A stretch of 64,000 nucleotides of DNA, taken from assembly GCA_002304925.1 (NCBI GenBank), contig DBPT01000021.1, positions 1 through 64,000 of the forward strand, in the 5' to 3' direction. Position 1 is the first letter of the stretch; every line of letters begins with the position of its first letter. Origin of the DNA: Prolixibacteraceae bacterium UBA1413. GTDB taxonomy: Bacteria > Bacteroidota > Bacteroidia > Bacteroidales > Prolixibacteraceae. This document shows positions 1 through 8,641 of the stretch, in pieces. The position numbers were made by a program, and so were the translations under genes. The notes below the pieces were generated by a model, which was not told the DNA's origin, searched no databases, and worked only from the letters and a program-made list of their open reading frames with translations.

Positions 1-24
1 TTCATTGAGCCGGAGTCCTTTTTT

Positions 25-66
25 TAGGGTCATTACATATGTTTCATTAAGCGAACCACTACAATG
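25..66 (+). repeat. Dispersed intergenic repeat, copy A
   Basis: This stretch aligns without gaps to 17318-17359. The first 21 bases, starting TAGGGTCATTACAT, match at 20 of 21 positions, and the whole 42 bases at about 33 of 42. Both copies lie upstream of plus-strand genes. A plus-strand frame is open from the window edge to a TGA at 89-91 and encodes RVIT-x-VS in the same frame as the second copy. It may be the end of a decayed element or of a gene outside the window. Its nature is unknown. Confidence 0.5.
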
Positions 67-204
67 CCATAATTTAATTTCATTAAAATGACAAAAAATA
101 CTTTAAGGTATTATTTTTGTTATCTGAATGTTAATCTTATGGTTAATCCTGTTAAAATATTAGAAAAAAGCATGTTACAAGTGTAATCAAGCATCCGGAT
201 TTCT

Positions 205-212
205 TATTTTTG
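205..212 (+). promoter_or_regulatory. Bacteroidota -7 element for the porin gene
   Basis: TATTTTTG fits the phylum -7 consensus TAnnTTTG and ends 23 bases before the porin ATG, predicting a very short leader. No convincing -33 TTG is visible 19-21 bases upstream. The region 67-204 is AT-rich and shows no other feature. Confidence 0.5.
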
Positions 213-235
213 CACCCGGTTACTTTTAAGACTGA

Positions 236-2230
236 ATGAATAGGTTACATAAAGTATTGCTTTTTGCGGGTTGTTTCTTTTCCCTGGCAGTCACCGGGCA
301 AATCAAACCCGACCTGGACATGAACAGCGGGGAAACGGAAGATAAGCAGCCAAAGGAAAAGGCCGTGCCTTCCCATGTCGTCTCATGGAAAACATCAGGT
401 TACGGAGCTTTTACCGATTCGTTGAAAATCGATACGGCATGGCATTATTATCATAACTACCACCCGGTATACAAAAACAGCATCACCAATAGCTATACCG
501 GAAATTACGGTGGTTCCTATCAGGCCAATGATTTTTACAGGAGGGAATTCAATACCGAATTCTACCTCTTCCGTACCCACGATGCCTATTTGCTGACCCC
601 TTCGCAGGTGAATTTTTACAACACCACCACTCCCTACACCCTTCTGGATTACAGCCAGAGCGAAAACAAAAACAGAAACAACGAAACACGGTTGAATGTT
701 ATTCATTCTCAGAACATTAATCCAAAACTGAATGCCACGTTCCGGTACGATCAAGCCAAGTCGGACGGTCAATACAATTTCCAGCAAAACAAAAATCATT
801 TTATTTCCCTCTATTCCAGTTATTCAGATGAGAAAATGAACTTCAGCGGAGGGGTAATTTTCAACAGGATCAGCAACAGCGAAAACGGGGGTATGGCCAA
901 TGATCTTGATCTGGCAAATACGGAGACCAAATACGTGGTGATGAGACTGACCGATGCCAGGTCGGAATACCGGAATAATTACATTTTCGCAAACGGCGAA
1001 TATCGGCTGGGAATTACCGATACCACTGCGGAAAGAGATCATTTCAGACCGGTTGCAGGAATGTTGTACTCTTTTCTGTATTCAGGGAATCTGCGGCTTT
1101 TCAAGGAAGGCCATGAGGCCGACAATAGTGAATATTTCCCTGATTATTACCTGAATCCTGATTTTACGAATGATTCGGCAAGGTTAAATGTGGTTACCAA
1201 CATCCTGCAACTGAAATTTTACGAATCGGCACAGAAGAAATACAGTTTTGGTCAGCGGGTATATGCTGGTGTTGAAGTAGCCGTGAACTCCTATGCCGCT
1301 CCCGGATACCGGGACGCCATATTCCCCTTCTACAGGGGAATTTATGAAAACAACCGCTTCCTGGGGCCGGAACCCCGGTGGTACAGGAAATCGTACTTCA
1401 ACGCATTCGTGGGCGGCGGGATCTTCAGACAGGAAGGGAAATTCTGGACCTGGAACTTCGATGGCCGGCAGTTTGTTTCGGGGTACAAGGCAGGCCAGAC
1501 TGAACTGAATGGAGTTATCTCCAAACCTGTCGGCTTTTTTAAGGATTCCATCTCCTTAATCAGGATCAACGGCCAGATCAGTAACCGCGTACCCGATTAT
1601 TATCAGCAAAGATACTTCTCTAACAGAATAAAATGGGAGAATGATTTCGTCAATGAACAACTGATGAAAATCTCCTTTTCCTTTATATCTCCGGGCAGAA
1701 CCCTGGATGCAGGCATCAATTATTCCCTGATCAATAATTACATCTATCACGATACAACCGGGATCCCGGCCCAGACCAAAAGCCAATTGCTGGTCCTGGC
1801 GGCTTACCTGAACAAGGAATTCAAATGGCGTCATTTTGCACTTAAGACCAATTTCCTCTGGCAGAAAGCTTCGTCTGACCGGTTTGTCAGACTGCCTGAT
1901 CTTTCCGCCAGGATCACCCTGAGTTATGACCTGGTGGTTTCAAAAGTGCTATATGTCCAGCTGGGTACCGATGTGAGATACAATACCCTCTATTATGCCG
2001 ACGCCTATCATCCGGCTACCGGTCTTTTCTACCTTCAGAATGAGAAAACCCTCGGAAATTATCCCTATATTGATGGTTTCGCCAACCTCAAACTTAAAAG
2101 AACCCGCGTTTTTGCCCAGTATATGAATGCCGGGTCCCTGTTTCTCAACAAATCTTATTTTTCAACATTACACTATCCCATGAACCAGGCTACCTTCCGG
2201 TTAGGCGTCGCCTGGTCGTTCTACAATTAA
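236..2230 (+). CDS. Putative outer-membrane porin (Porin_10 type)
   Basis: A 664-residue secreted protein. It opens with a signal peptide (hydrophobic stretch about residues 7-20, cleavage near TGQ) and then an acidic, Lys-rich linker. The rest is long and rich in Tyr, Phe and Asn in alternating patterns, as expected of a large beta barrel, and it ends in an aromatic terminal strand (residues about 655-664, ending FYN). Length and ending match the Bacteroidota putative-porin family Porin_10, whose substrates are mostly unknown. The ATG follows a -7 element by 23 bases with no Shine-Dalgarno, which is normal here. The transglycosylase gene follows after 34 bases on the same strand, so co-transcription is possible. 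Confidence 0.75.
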   Translation: MNRLHKVLLFAGCFFSLAVTGQIKPDLDMNSGETEDKQPKEKAVPSHVVSWKTSGYGAFTDSLKIDTAWHYYHNYHPVYKNSITNSYTGNYGGSYQANDFYRREFNTEFYLFRTHDAYLLTPSQVNFYNTTTPYTLLDYSQSENKNRNNETRLNVIHSQNINPKLNATFRYDQAKSDGQYNFQQNKNHFISLYSSYSDEKMNFSGGVIFNRISNSENGGMANDLDLANTETKYVVMRLTDARSEYRNNYIFANGEYRLGITDTTAERDHFRPVAGMLYSFLYSGNLRLFKEGHEADNSEYFPDYYLNPDFTNDSARLNVVTNILQLKFYESAQKKYSFGQRVYAGVEVAVNSYAAPGYRDAIFPFYRGIYENNRFLGPEPRWYRKSYFNAFVGGGIFRQEGKFWTWNFDGRQFVSGYKAGQTELNGVISKPVGFFKDSISLIRINGQISNRVPDYYQQRYFSNRIKWENDFVNEQLMKISFSFISPGRTLDAGINYSLINNYIYHDTTGIPAQTKSQLLVLAAYLNKEFKWRHFALKTNFLWQKASSDRFVRLPDLSARITLSYDLVVSKVLYVQLGTDVRYNTLYYADAYHPATGLFYLQNEKTLGNYPYIDGFANLKLKRTRVFAQYMNAGSLFLNKSYFSTLHYPMNQATFRLGVAWSFYN

Positions 2231-2264
2231 CCCACCAGCATTTTTATTAACCAAATTGTTTGTT

Positions 2265-3692
2265 ATGAATATTAAATACAGGAATCTTTTCCTGCTGATA
2301 CTGCTGATATTTATCTTACCTGTTTGTGTTGAGCAAACCAGGAGTGCCAGTATCTGGGAAAACGGAAGATTTGAATCACCCCTGCGTGATCTTGAGACCA
2401 TCCGGGAAGAAGGCCACCTGCGGGTAGTGGTGGAATATAACTCCACATCGTACTTTGTTTACCGTGGAAAACCCATGGGGTATAAATATGAACTGTTAAA
2501 GGAACTTGCCCGGGAATTGAATGTGGAACTTGATTTCTATATCAGCAATGACCTGGAAGCCACATTCCGCGGATTGGAAACGGGGCGTTATGATTTGGCT
2601 GCCAAAAGCCTGATAGTCACTGGTGAACGAAACAAACGGGTCGATTTTACCAGGCCGTTGGAACAGACCCGTCAGGTTTTGGTACAGCGAAAGGAGAAAA
2701 ACCCGGGGAAGGGAGATTCATCGATGATCCTCAGTGTTTTAGAACTTCCGGGGAAGGAGATCGTCGTGCAGAAAAACTCCGCGTTTTATGAAAGGTTGAT
2801 CAACCTGGAGGAGGAGATCGGAACCCCGTTGATGGTTGTACAGGATTCGCTCTCCGATGTGGAGCAACTGGTGAAAAAAGTGGCGGAAGGGGAGATCGGC
2901 TACACCGTTTGTAATGAAAATATGGCCCGGATTTACATGAAGTTATATCCCGGTCTTGATTTCTCCGTTCCTGTGAGTTTCAAACAGAATGTCGCCTGGG
3001 CAGTCCGCAAGAATGCGGTCCACCTCAGGGAATATATCGACAGTTGGCTGATGGAATTCCAGGGTACCTATCATTACCTTGCCATTCACAACGCTTATTT
3101 CAAGGGCGACAGGAGCATAGCCGGCCGCAATCCCGTTCCTGTAAGGATGAATGGCGTAAACTCATCCCCCTTCGAAGACCTGATCAGAAAGGCGTCGGAA
3201 GAAGCCGGTTGGGACTGGCGGCTGATTTCATCGCTGATTTATAAGGAATCGGGGTTTGACCCTCAGGCAGTATCTTTTGCCGGAGCTGCCGGTTTGATGC
3301 AACTGATGCCTGAAACTGCCGAATCCCTGGGCATAGAAGATGTTTTTAACCCTGCTCAGAACATCAGGGGAGGCATTCAGTTGCTGAACTGGCTCAACGA
3401 GCAGTTTAAGTCAGATATTCCTGATGAGCAAGAAAGGCTGAAATTTGTCCTTGCCTCCTACAATGTAGGTTTGGGACATGTGAAGGACGCCCAGCGGCTG
3501 GCTGCAAAATTCGGAAAGGATCCCCTGAAGTGGGCAGGGCATGTCGATTATTACCTGCTAAACAAATCGGATGAGAAGTTTTATTCCGACGAAGTGGTCC
3601 GGTGGGGATATTGTAACGGAAGGGAGCCTTACGATTTCGTAATTTCAGTTTTGAGGAACTACCAAACTCTGTTGGCTTCTGCAACGCACTGA
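2265..3692 (+). CDS. mltF: MltF-like membrane-bound lytic transglycosylase
   Basis: A 475-residue protein with an N-terminal hydrophobic signal or anchor (residues 7-22), a family 3 solute-binding domain (about 48-270) and a C-terminal SLT domain (about 300-470). The SLT motifs are all present: the catalytic Glu in YKESGF (E328), then GLMQLMP and ASYNVG. The MltF family cleaves the glycan chain of peptidoglycan, leaving 1,6-anhydro ends, and the binding-like domain regulates the lytic domain. I start at ATG 2265. A TTG nine bases upstream is in frame but sits in the AT-rich spacer. Weak lipobox at LPVC, so whether it is a lipoprotein is unclear. Confidence 0.85.
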   Translation: MNIKYRNLFLLILLIFILPVCVEQTRSASIWENGRFESPLRDLETIREEGHLRVVVEYNSTSYFVYRGKPMGYKYELLKELARELNVELDFYISNDLEATFRGLETGRYDLAAKSLIVTGERNKRVDFTRPLEQTRQVLVQRKEKNPGKGDSSMILSVLELPGKEIVVQKNSAFYERLINLEEEIGTPLMVVQDSLSDVEQLVKKVAEGEIGYTVCNENMARIYMKLYPGLDFSVPVSFKQNVAWAVRKNAVHLREYIDSWLMEFQGTYHYLAIHNAYFKGDRSIAGRNPVPVRMNGVNSSPFEDLIRKASEEAGWDWRLISSLIYKESGFDPQAVSFAGAAGLMQLMPETAESLGIEDVFNPAQNIRGGIQLLNWLNEQFKSDIPDEQERLKFVLASYNVGLGHVKDAQRLAAKFGKDPLKWAGHVDYYLLNKSDEKFYSDEVVRWGYCNGREPYDFVISVLRNYQTLLASATH

Positions 3693-3717
3693 CCGGTGCT
3701 CCAACGGAAAGCGGTCA
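3690..3717. terminator. Possible hairpin between convergent genes
   Basis: TGACCG and CGGTCA form perfect 6-base arms around a 16-base loop between the convergent transglycosylase and permease genes. There is no T tract, so this is a weak terminator candidate. Confidence 0.25.
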
Positions 3718-3739
3718 GGGCCGGCAGGTGATCAGCGGC

Positions 3740-4990
3740 TCAGTCAAAACGCAGGGTTTTGTCGGGCGAGATCCTACTGATGTACAGGCTGGGAGCAATG
3801 AGCATCAGCAGTGTGATGATTAGGGCTCCCGCATTGAGGAGAATGAAATGGTGGAAGGAAAGGTGCACCGGCACAACATCCATGTAATAGGATGTTGGAT
3901 CAAGCCGCAAAAAATGAAAATGCTTTTGCAGGAGCATCAGGGCAACCGCCAGCAGGTTCCCGGCGATTAATCCGCGGGAAATCAGAAATGCCGAGAGGTA
4001 GAGGAAAATGTTCCTGATGCTGCTGTCAGGAGCGCCGAGCGCTTTCAGGGTGCCGATCATCCGGCTTCTTTCCAGGATCAGCACCAGAAGGGCCGAAATC
4101 ATGTTGAATCCGGCGACAAGCACCATCAGGGTGAGAATGACCCATACGTTCGTGTCGAGGATCGACAGCCAGTCGAAAATCTGGGGGTATTTATGGTTGA
4201 TGGCAATGGTACGCAGTGTAGAACCGGGCTGCGTATTGTAACTGGTTACCATCTGCCTGACCTGCATGGTCGATTCTTCCATATCTTTAAAATCCCGGAT
4301 TTTGATTTCAAATCCGCTGACCTTCAACGAATCCCAGTTGTTGATGTGCTGTACCTGCCGGAGGTCGCCCATGACAAAAAGATTGTCAAATTCCTGGAGA
4401 TTGGTTCTGTAAATGCCGCATATCCTGAACTGTCTGATGCGGGGAACCTTTTCGTTTTCATTGACGAAGTACATGAAGAGGGGATCATCCAGCTTTAACA
4501 AGAGAAGGGAGCAGAGTTGTTCAGAGACCAGGACGCCTGAAGAGCGTTGGCCGGAAAGGTCCGGAATTTTTCCCCGGATGAGATTGGCGGCAAAAAAATC
4601 CCAGTTATAATGGGAGTCAACTCCTTTAAGAACAATCCCCTGGATGTTTTCTCCGGTTTTAATAATTCCCGGTTTTGTGGCGAAAGGGCTGACTGATTCG
4701 ATGTTACGTATATTTTTCAACCGGGACAGAAATGGCTGGTTCGCGTTAACGGGAGCGGTTTCATAAGAGATATTAGAGTCGAAATTAACCACTTGTATAT
4801 GGGATCCGAAACCAAAAACTTTGTCACGGATCTCTTTTTTAAAACCGGTAACAACCGCGACGGCAACCAGCATCAGGGTGATCCCCAGGGAAATGCCTGC
4901 CACGGCAATGGTAATTATCCTGCCCGAGAGATGGTGTTTTTTCTCTTTTACGCTGAATAGCCGTCGTGCAATAAACAATTCCGTAACCAT
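3740..4990 (-). CDS. ABC transporter permease of the LolC/LolE type
   Basis: A 416-residue inner-membrane protein. One transmembrane segment lies near the N terminus (about residues 25-48), followed by a large periplasmic MacB-like domain (about 50-270) and three C-terminal segments in an FtsX domain. This is the MacB_PCD/FtsX layout of LolC/E, which extract lipoproteins from the inner membrane for outer-membrane sorting. The N-terminal pattern (short basic stretch, RRLFSVKEKKHH) is typical of Bacteroidota members. No ATPase gene is adjacent; the partner must be elsewhere. It starts 17 bases after the upstream membrane-protein gene, so the two form an operon. The Lol role is inferred from architecture; other FtsX-type exporters remain possible. 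Confidence 0.75.
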   Translation of the reverse strand: MVTELFIARRLFSVKEKKHHLSGRIITIAVAGISLGITLMLVAVAVVTGFKKEIRDKVFGFGSHIQVVNFDSNISYETAPVNANQPFLSRLKNIRNIESVSPFATKPGIIKTGENIQGIVLKGVDSHYNWDFFAANLIRGKIPDLSGQRSSGVLVSEQLCSLLLLKLDDPLFMYFVNENEKVPRIRQFRICGIYRTNLQEFDNLFVMGDLRQVQHINNWDSLKVSGFEIKIRDFKDMEESTMQVRQMVTSYNTQPGSTLRTIAINHKYPQIFDWLSILDTNVWVILTLMVLVAGFNMISALLVLILERSRMIGTLKALGAPDSSIRNIFLYLSAFLISRGLIAGNLLAVALMLLQKHFHFLRLDPTSYYMDVVPVHLSFHHFILLNAGALIITLLMLIAPSLYISRISPDKTLRFD

Positions 4991-5007
4991 ACCAGGAAGA
5001 AAAGGGG

Positions 5008-5994
5008 TTACTGTTTGTTCCGGTTAATGATAGGCAGTGCCATGAGCGAAAGCAATCCCACGACGATGATCATCAGGTTCATGGTGGTGTGGGCGACAAA
5101 GGCGAAAATGATTCCGTTTTCATTGCTGACTCCGTAAAGGGCCAGCCCTTCCTTGGTCATGAAATGCCAGGTCCCCAGGCCTCCCTGCACCGGGGCAACC
5201 ATCCCCAAACTACCCATTACAAAAGTGGTGAGCCCGGCCAGGGACGACAAGGTTTTCGTAAAGTCAAAGGCAAAAAAAGCAGTGTACAGCATCAGATAAT
5301 ACATTATCCAGATAAATACCGAGTGAAAAATTAAGGCTCCTTTTTTTCTGACATATTTTACGGATATAATTCCTTCTTTCAGATGCTCGACGGTATTTCC
5401 CAGCCGTTTGTAAAGGCGGGTCCTCATTATTTTTTTTCGCATGGTGATCAGCAAAACAGCGCCAACAAGGACGCTTGCAATCAGATAGGGGGATCTTAAG
5501 ATGGAAATGACCTTCTCCCCGGTGGTGGGGTTGTCCCGGAGGAATCGCAGGATATAGCCGAATTGGGCGAGGATGGTAATGGCTGTCATTATCAGCAGGA
5601 CGATGACGTCGATGACTCTTTCCGTCACCACTGTGCCGATCAGCCGGGCAAATGATATTTTCTCATATTTGGAAAGGACTCCGCAGCGCGATATCTCTCC
5701 CATGCGGGGAATGACAAGGTTCATGAGGTAGCCGGTCATGACGGCCAAAAACGTATTCAGCAGTCGGGGGCTCGAACCCAGCGGTTCTATGAGGTAGTTC
5801 CACCGGATGGCCCTGCTGATGTGACTGAAAATGCCGATAATGAGAGAAATCCAAATCCAGAGGTAGTTGACATCGTTTTGGAGTACTGACTTGATCATTT
5901 CCAGATCCTGGTCTTTGTAAATCATCCAGAAGATGAAAACTCCGATGGCAAAAAACAACAGATACTTCAGTGTGGTTTTAACCTTTTTTTTCAA
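5008..5994 (-). CDS. Lysylphosphatidylglycerol-synthase-type membrane protein (YbhN/AglD2-like)
   Basis: A 328-residue polytopic protein with about eight hydrophobic segments. The motif SRAIRWNYLIEP near residue 60, followed by a conserved Arg/Glu-rich loop (RMGEISRC) and a later GxxxxVPVQGGLGTWH-like stretch (GMVAPVQGGLGTWH), places it in the LPG_synthase_TM/UPF0104 family. The soluble aminoacyl-transfer domain of MprF is absent, so lipid flipping or glycolipid transport is more likely than lysinylation. It is the first gene of a two-gene operon with the LolC/E-like permease and is divergent from ksgA. CAAAAATA at 6101-6108 reads as a -7 TATTTTTG on the minus strand. The substrate is unknown. 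Confidence 0.8.
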   Translation of the reverse strand: MKKKVKTTLKYLLFFAIGVFIFWMIYKDQDLEMIKSVLQNDVNYLWIWISLIIGIFSHISRAIRWNYLIEPLGSSPRLLNTFLAVMTGYLMNLVIPRMGEISRCGVLSKYEKISFARLIGTVVTERVIDVIVLLIMTAITILAQFGYILRFLRDNPTTGEKVISILRSPYLIASVLVGAVLLITMRKKIMRTRLYKRLGNTVEHLKEGIISVKYVRKKGALIFHSVFIWIMYYLMLYTAFFAFDFTKTLSSLAGLTTFVMGSLGMVAPVQGGLGTWHFMTKEGLALYGVSNENGIIFAFVAHTTMNLMIIVVGLLSLMALPIINRNKQ

Positions 5995-6100
5995 CCTCTT
6001 TTTTTTAAAATTATCTTTCCTGCCAACGGAATAACGCAGTAAAAGTTGTTATTTTTACCCTGAAAGTTAGTATAAACTTTCTCCTGTGTGGTCAGGGTGA

Positions 6101-6108
6101 CAAAAATA
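6101..6108 (-). promoter_or_regulatory. -7 element for the flippase-like/permease operon
   Basis: On the minus strand this reads TATTTTTG, matching TAnnTTTG, about 107 bases upstream of the ATG at 5994. No clear -33 element at the usual spacing. Confidence 0.35.
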
Positions 6109-6173
6109 GCAAAAACCGGTGATTTATACAGGTCAATATTTGGCAACGAGATGGGAAATTATGGAAACGGGTG

Positions 6174-6953
6174 ATGAACCAGATTCGGGCAAAAAAAAGT
6201 CTTGGCCAGCATTTTCTGAAGGATCAGAACATTGCCCGCAAAATTGTGGGGAGTCTTCAGGCTGATGGCTGTACCGGGGTGCTGGAGATAGGCCCTGGAA
6301 CGGGGGTTTTGACCCGTTTTTTGCTGGAAAAACCCGGGATCACCCTTAGGGTCATTGAAATAGACCGGGAAGCCTCCCGGTACCTGAGGGATCATTTTCC
6401 TCTCCCGGATCCTGACCTGGTCGAGGGTGATTTTCTGGCCATTTCGTTGAAAGACCTTTTCCCGGGACCATTTGCAGTGATCGGAAATTTCCCCTATAAC
6501 ATCTCTTCCCAGATATTTTTCAAGATTCTGGAATACCGGAATCAGATTCCGGAGGTGGTTGGAATGGTCCAAAAGGAGGTGGCTGAAAGGATCAGTTCTC
6601 CTCCGGGCAACAAAACCTATGGCATTTTGAGTGTTCTTCTGCAGGCTTATTACCGTATCGACTATCTTTTTACGGTGGGAGAACAGGTATTTTCACCTCC
6701 GCCAAAAGTAAAATCGGCAGTAATCAGGTTGGTGCGGAATGAAAGAAAGCGTTTGGCGTGCGACGAGGAGCTTTTTTTCAGAGTGGTCAAAACTGCCTTT
6801 AACCAGCGCCGGAAAATGTTGAGCAATGCCCTCGGGAGCCTGTCAGGGAACGTCCCTGACGAATTTGCAGGTAAACGGGCGGAGCAGCTCTCCGCAGATG
6901 AATTTGAGTTGATAACCAGGTGCCTGGGGTACCCGAAAAATCAGGAATTATGA
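6174..6953 (+). CDS. ksgA: 16S rRNA dimethyladenosine transferase KsgA/RsmA
   Basis: A 259-residue SAM-dependent methyltransferase that dimethylates two adjacent adenosines in the 3' hairpin of 16S rRNA, a late 30S assembly checkpoint. Visible motifs are the start KKSLGQHFL, SAM-binding EIGPGTG (residues 38-44), catalytic NFPYN (105-109), FSPPPKVKSAV and the C-terminal FNQRRKML. Length is normal. I choose ATG 6174; the GTG immediately before it is in frame, and an upstream ATG at 6151 is in another frame and stops at once. The stop overlaps the mgtE start in an ATGA, so the two are translationally coupled. This gene pair is common in Bacteroidales. Confidence 0.95.
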   Translation: MNQIRAKKSLGQHFLKDQNIARKIVGSLQADGCTGVLEIGPGTGVLTRFLLEKPGITLRVIEIDREASRYLRDHFPLPDPDLVEGDFLAISLKDLFPGPFAVIGNFPYNISSQIFFKILEYRNQIPEVVGMVQKEVAERISSPPGNKTYGILSVLLQAYYRIDYLFTVGEQVFSPPPKVKSAVIRLVRNERKRLACDEELFFRVVKTAFNQRRKMLSNALGSLSGNVPDEFAGKRAEQLSADEFELITRCLGYPKNQEL

Positions 6954-8308
6954 GTTTTGACGCAACAAGAAATTACGTAGAGGAGATCAGAAACCTGATC
7001 GAAGAAAAAAATGAACAGGAAATCATTTCCATGCTGCAAGATCTCCACCCGGCTGATATTGCCGAAATACTGGCAGCGCTTGCTTTGGATGAAGCCATGT
7101 TTGTATACCTCCTGCTCGATGCTGAAATGGCTTCGGAAGTCCTGGTTGAAATCCCTGAAGACGAAAGGAACAAACTGCTGAATGTCCTTTCTCCCGATGT
7201 AATTGCCCGGCAATATATCGAGTTCATGGATTCCGATGACGCTGCCGATATTCTCGGCAGTCTCGACGAGGATGTCAAAATATCGGTCCTCAAGGAGATT
7301 GAGGACAAGGAGATTGCCGGGGATATCGTTGACCTGCTGGAGTATGATGAGGAGACTGCAGGGGGTATCATGGCCAAGGAACTGGTAACCGTAAACGAAA
7401 ACTGGACCGTTGGCACCTGTCTGAAGGAGATCAGCAGACAGGCGGAGAATGTTGACGATATTTATTATGTTTATGTGATCGATGACATTGGAAAACTAAA
7501 AGGAGTTCTTTCCCTGAAGAAACTTATTTTGAATAATACGAATACCAAGATTTCCAACATATACAATCCTGATATCCATACGGTAAATGCAGATACTCCC
7601 CAGGAGGAGGTTGCCCGGATGATGGAGAAGTACGACTTGGTGGCCATCCCTGTTGTGGACGAGATTGGAAGGCTGAAAGGACGTATTACTTTCGATGATG
7701 TGATTGATGTTATCAGGGAGGAAGCAGAACGTGACTACCAGATGGTATCGGGTATTGTTGGCGACGTAGAACCGGGAGATAAGGTATGGAGTCTGACGCG
7801 CGCCCGTTTTCCCTGGTTGTTGATCGGCCTTACCGGGGGAATCCTCGGTGCCCGCGTGATCGGCGCCAACGAGGAAGCGCTGAAACTGGTGCCTGCCATG
7901 GCCTTTTTTATCCCACTGATCGCTGCCATGGCAGGAAATGTAGGTGTACAATCCTCTTCAATTGTGGTGCAGAGCATCGCCAGCGGGGTTCGTGACTTCG
8001 AATCCACCGGACGGAAACTGATCAAGGAATTTGCCGTGGCTTTGGTGATCGGACTGGCATTTGCCACCCTTATCTTTTGTTATAATTTCTTTTTTAGCAG
8101 TAGCATGGAATTGACCTGGGCTGTTTCCATATCCTTGTTCGTGGTGATCATTTTCGCTTCTCTCTTCGGAACCGTGATTCCATTGGTGCTGAATAAACTG
8201 AAGATTGACCCGGCCCTGGCCACCGGCCCTTTCATAACCACCATGAACGACATCCTGGGATTGACCATTTACCTGTTGGTGAGCAAAGCCTTTTTCAATG
8301 TGTTGTGA
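6950..8308 (+). CDS. mgtE: Magnesium transporter MgtE
   Basis: A 452-residue Mg2+ channel. It has an N-terminal superhelical domain rich in acidic residues (about 1-130), a CBS pair (about 135-255) that senses cytosolic Mg2+, and a C-terminal membrane domain with five segments (about 285-450). The signature region PLIAAMAGNVGVQSSSIV and the final PFITTMNDILGL stretch line the pore in characterised MgtE proteins. I start at ATG 6950, overlapping the ksgA stop by four bases. A longer in-frame start at 6920 would lie wholly inside ksgA. No magnesium riboswitch is possible in the overlap. Confidence 0.93.
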   Translation: MSFDATRNYVEEIRNLIEEKNEQEIISMLQDLHPADIAEILAALALDEAMFVYLLLDAEMASEVLVEIPEDERNKLLNVLSPDVIARQYIEFMDSDDAADILGSLDEDVKISVLKEIEDKEIAGDIVDLLEYDEETAGGIMAKELVTVNENWTVGTCLKEISRQAENVDDIYYVYVIDDIGKLKGVLSLKKLILNNTNTKISNIYNPDIHTVNADTPQEEVARMMEKYDLVAIPVVDEIGRLKGRITFDDVIDVIREEAERDYQMVSGIVGDVEPGDKVWSLTRARFPWLLIGLTGGILGARVIGANEEALKLVPAMAFFIPLIAAMAGNVGVQSSSIVVQSIASGVRDFESTGRKLIKEFAVALVIGLAFATLIFCYNFFFSSSMELTWAVSISLFVVIIFASLFGTVIPLVLNKLKIDPALATGPFITTMNDILGLTIYLLVSKAFFNVL

Positions 8309-8641
8309 TCAATCCCTGTTCATCTCCGCATCGGAATCATCACCAACGACGTTCCTTCAACGGCGGAATCGTGCCTGCTCAGAACTTTCCGCCAGGAATA
8401 TTCCGTTTTGCCTTCAGGAGTTTCCCTCAGCCATTTCCAGATGTTCACAGCTGTTATAATATTTGTTAAATTTTGTATTTATCTGCGTGCTTCTTCAGCT
8501 TCAACCGATAAGTAATATAAATTTACGGTTTGATACAAAGACCGGATGATTGAAAGATTTGCATTGTTGGGCAAGGAGGCTTGCTGCATCGTTTTCCTGT
8601 CTGCTTTTTTTCTATCTTTGCCAATTAATAAAGGGAAATAA
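8309..8641. other. Intergenic region mgtE-purH, 333 bases
   Basis: The first half (8312-8510) has a plus-strand frame open for about 65 codons with no start codon and no recognisable domain, perhaps decayed coding sequence or chance. The second half is AT-rich and carries the purH -7 element at 8613-8620. I see no riboswitch, tRNA or terminator. Confidence 0.4.
8613..8620 (+). promoter_or_regulatory. -7 element for purH
   Basis: TATCTTTG fits TAnnTTTG and lies 21 bases before the purH ATG. No good -33 TTG at standard spacing. Confidence 0.5.
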
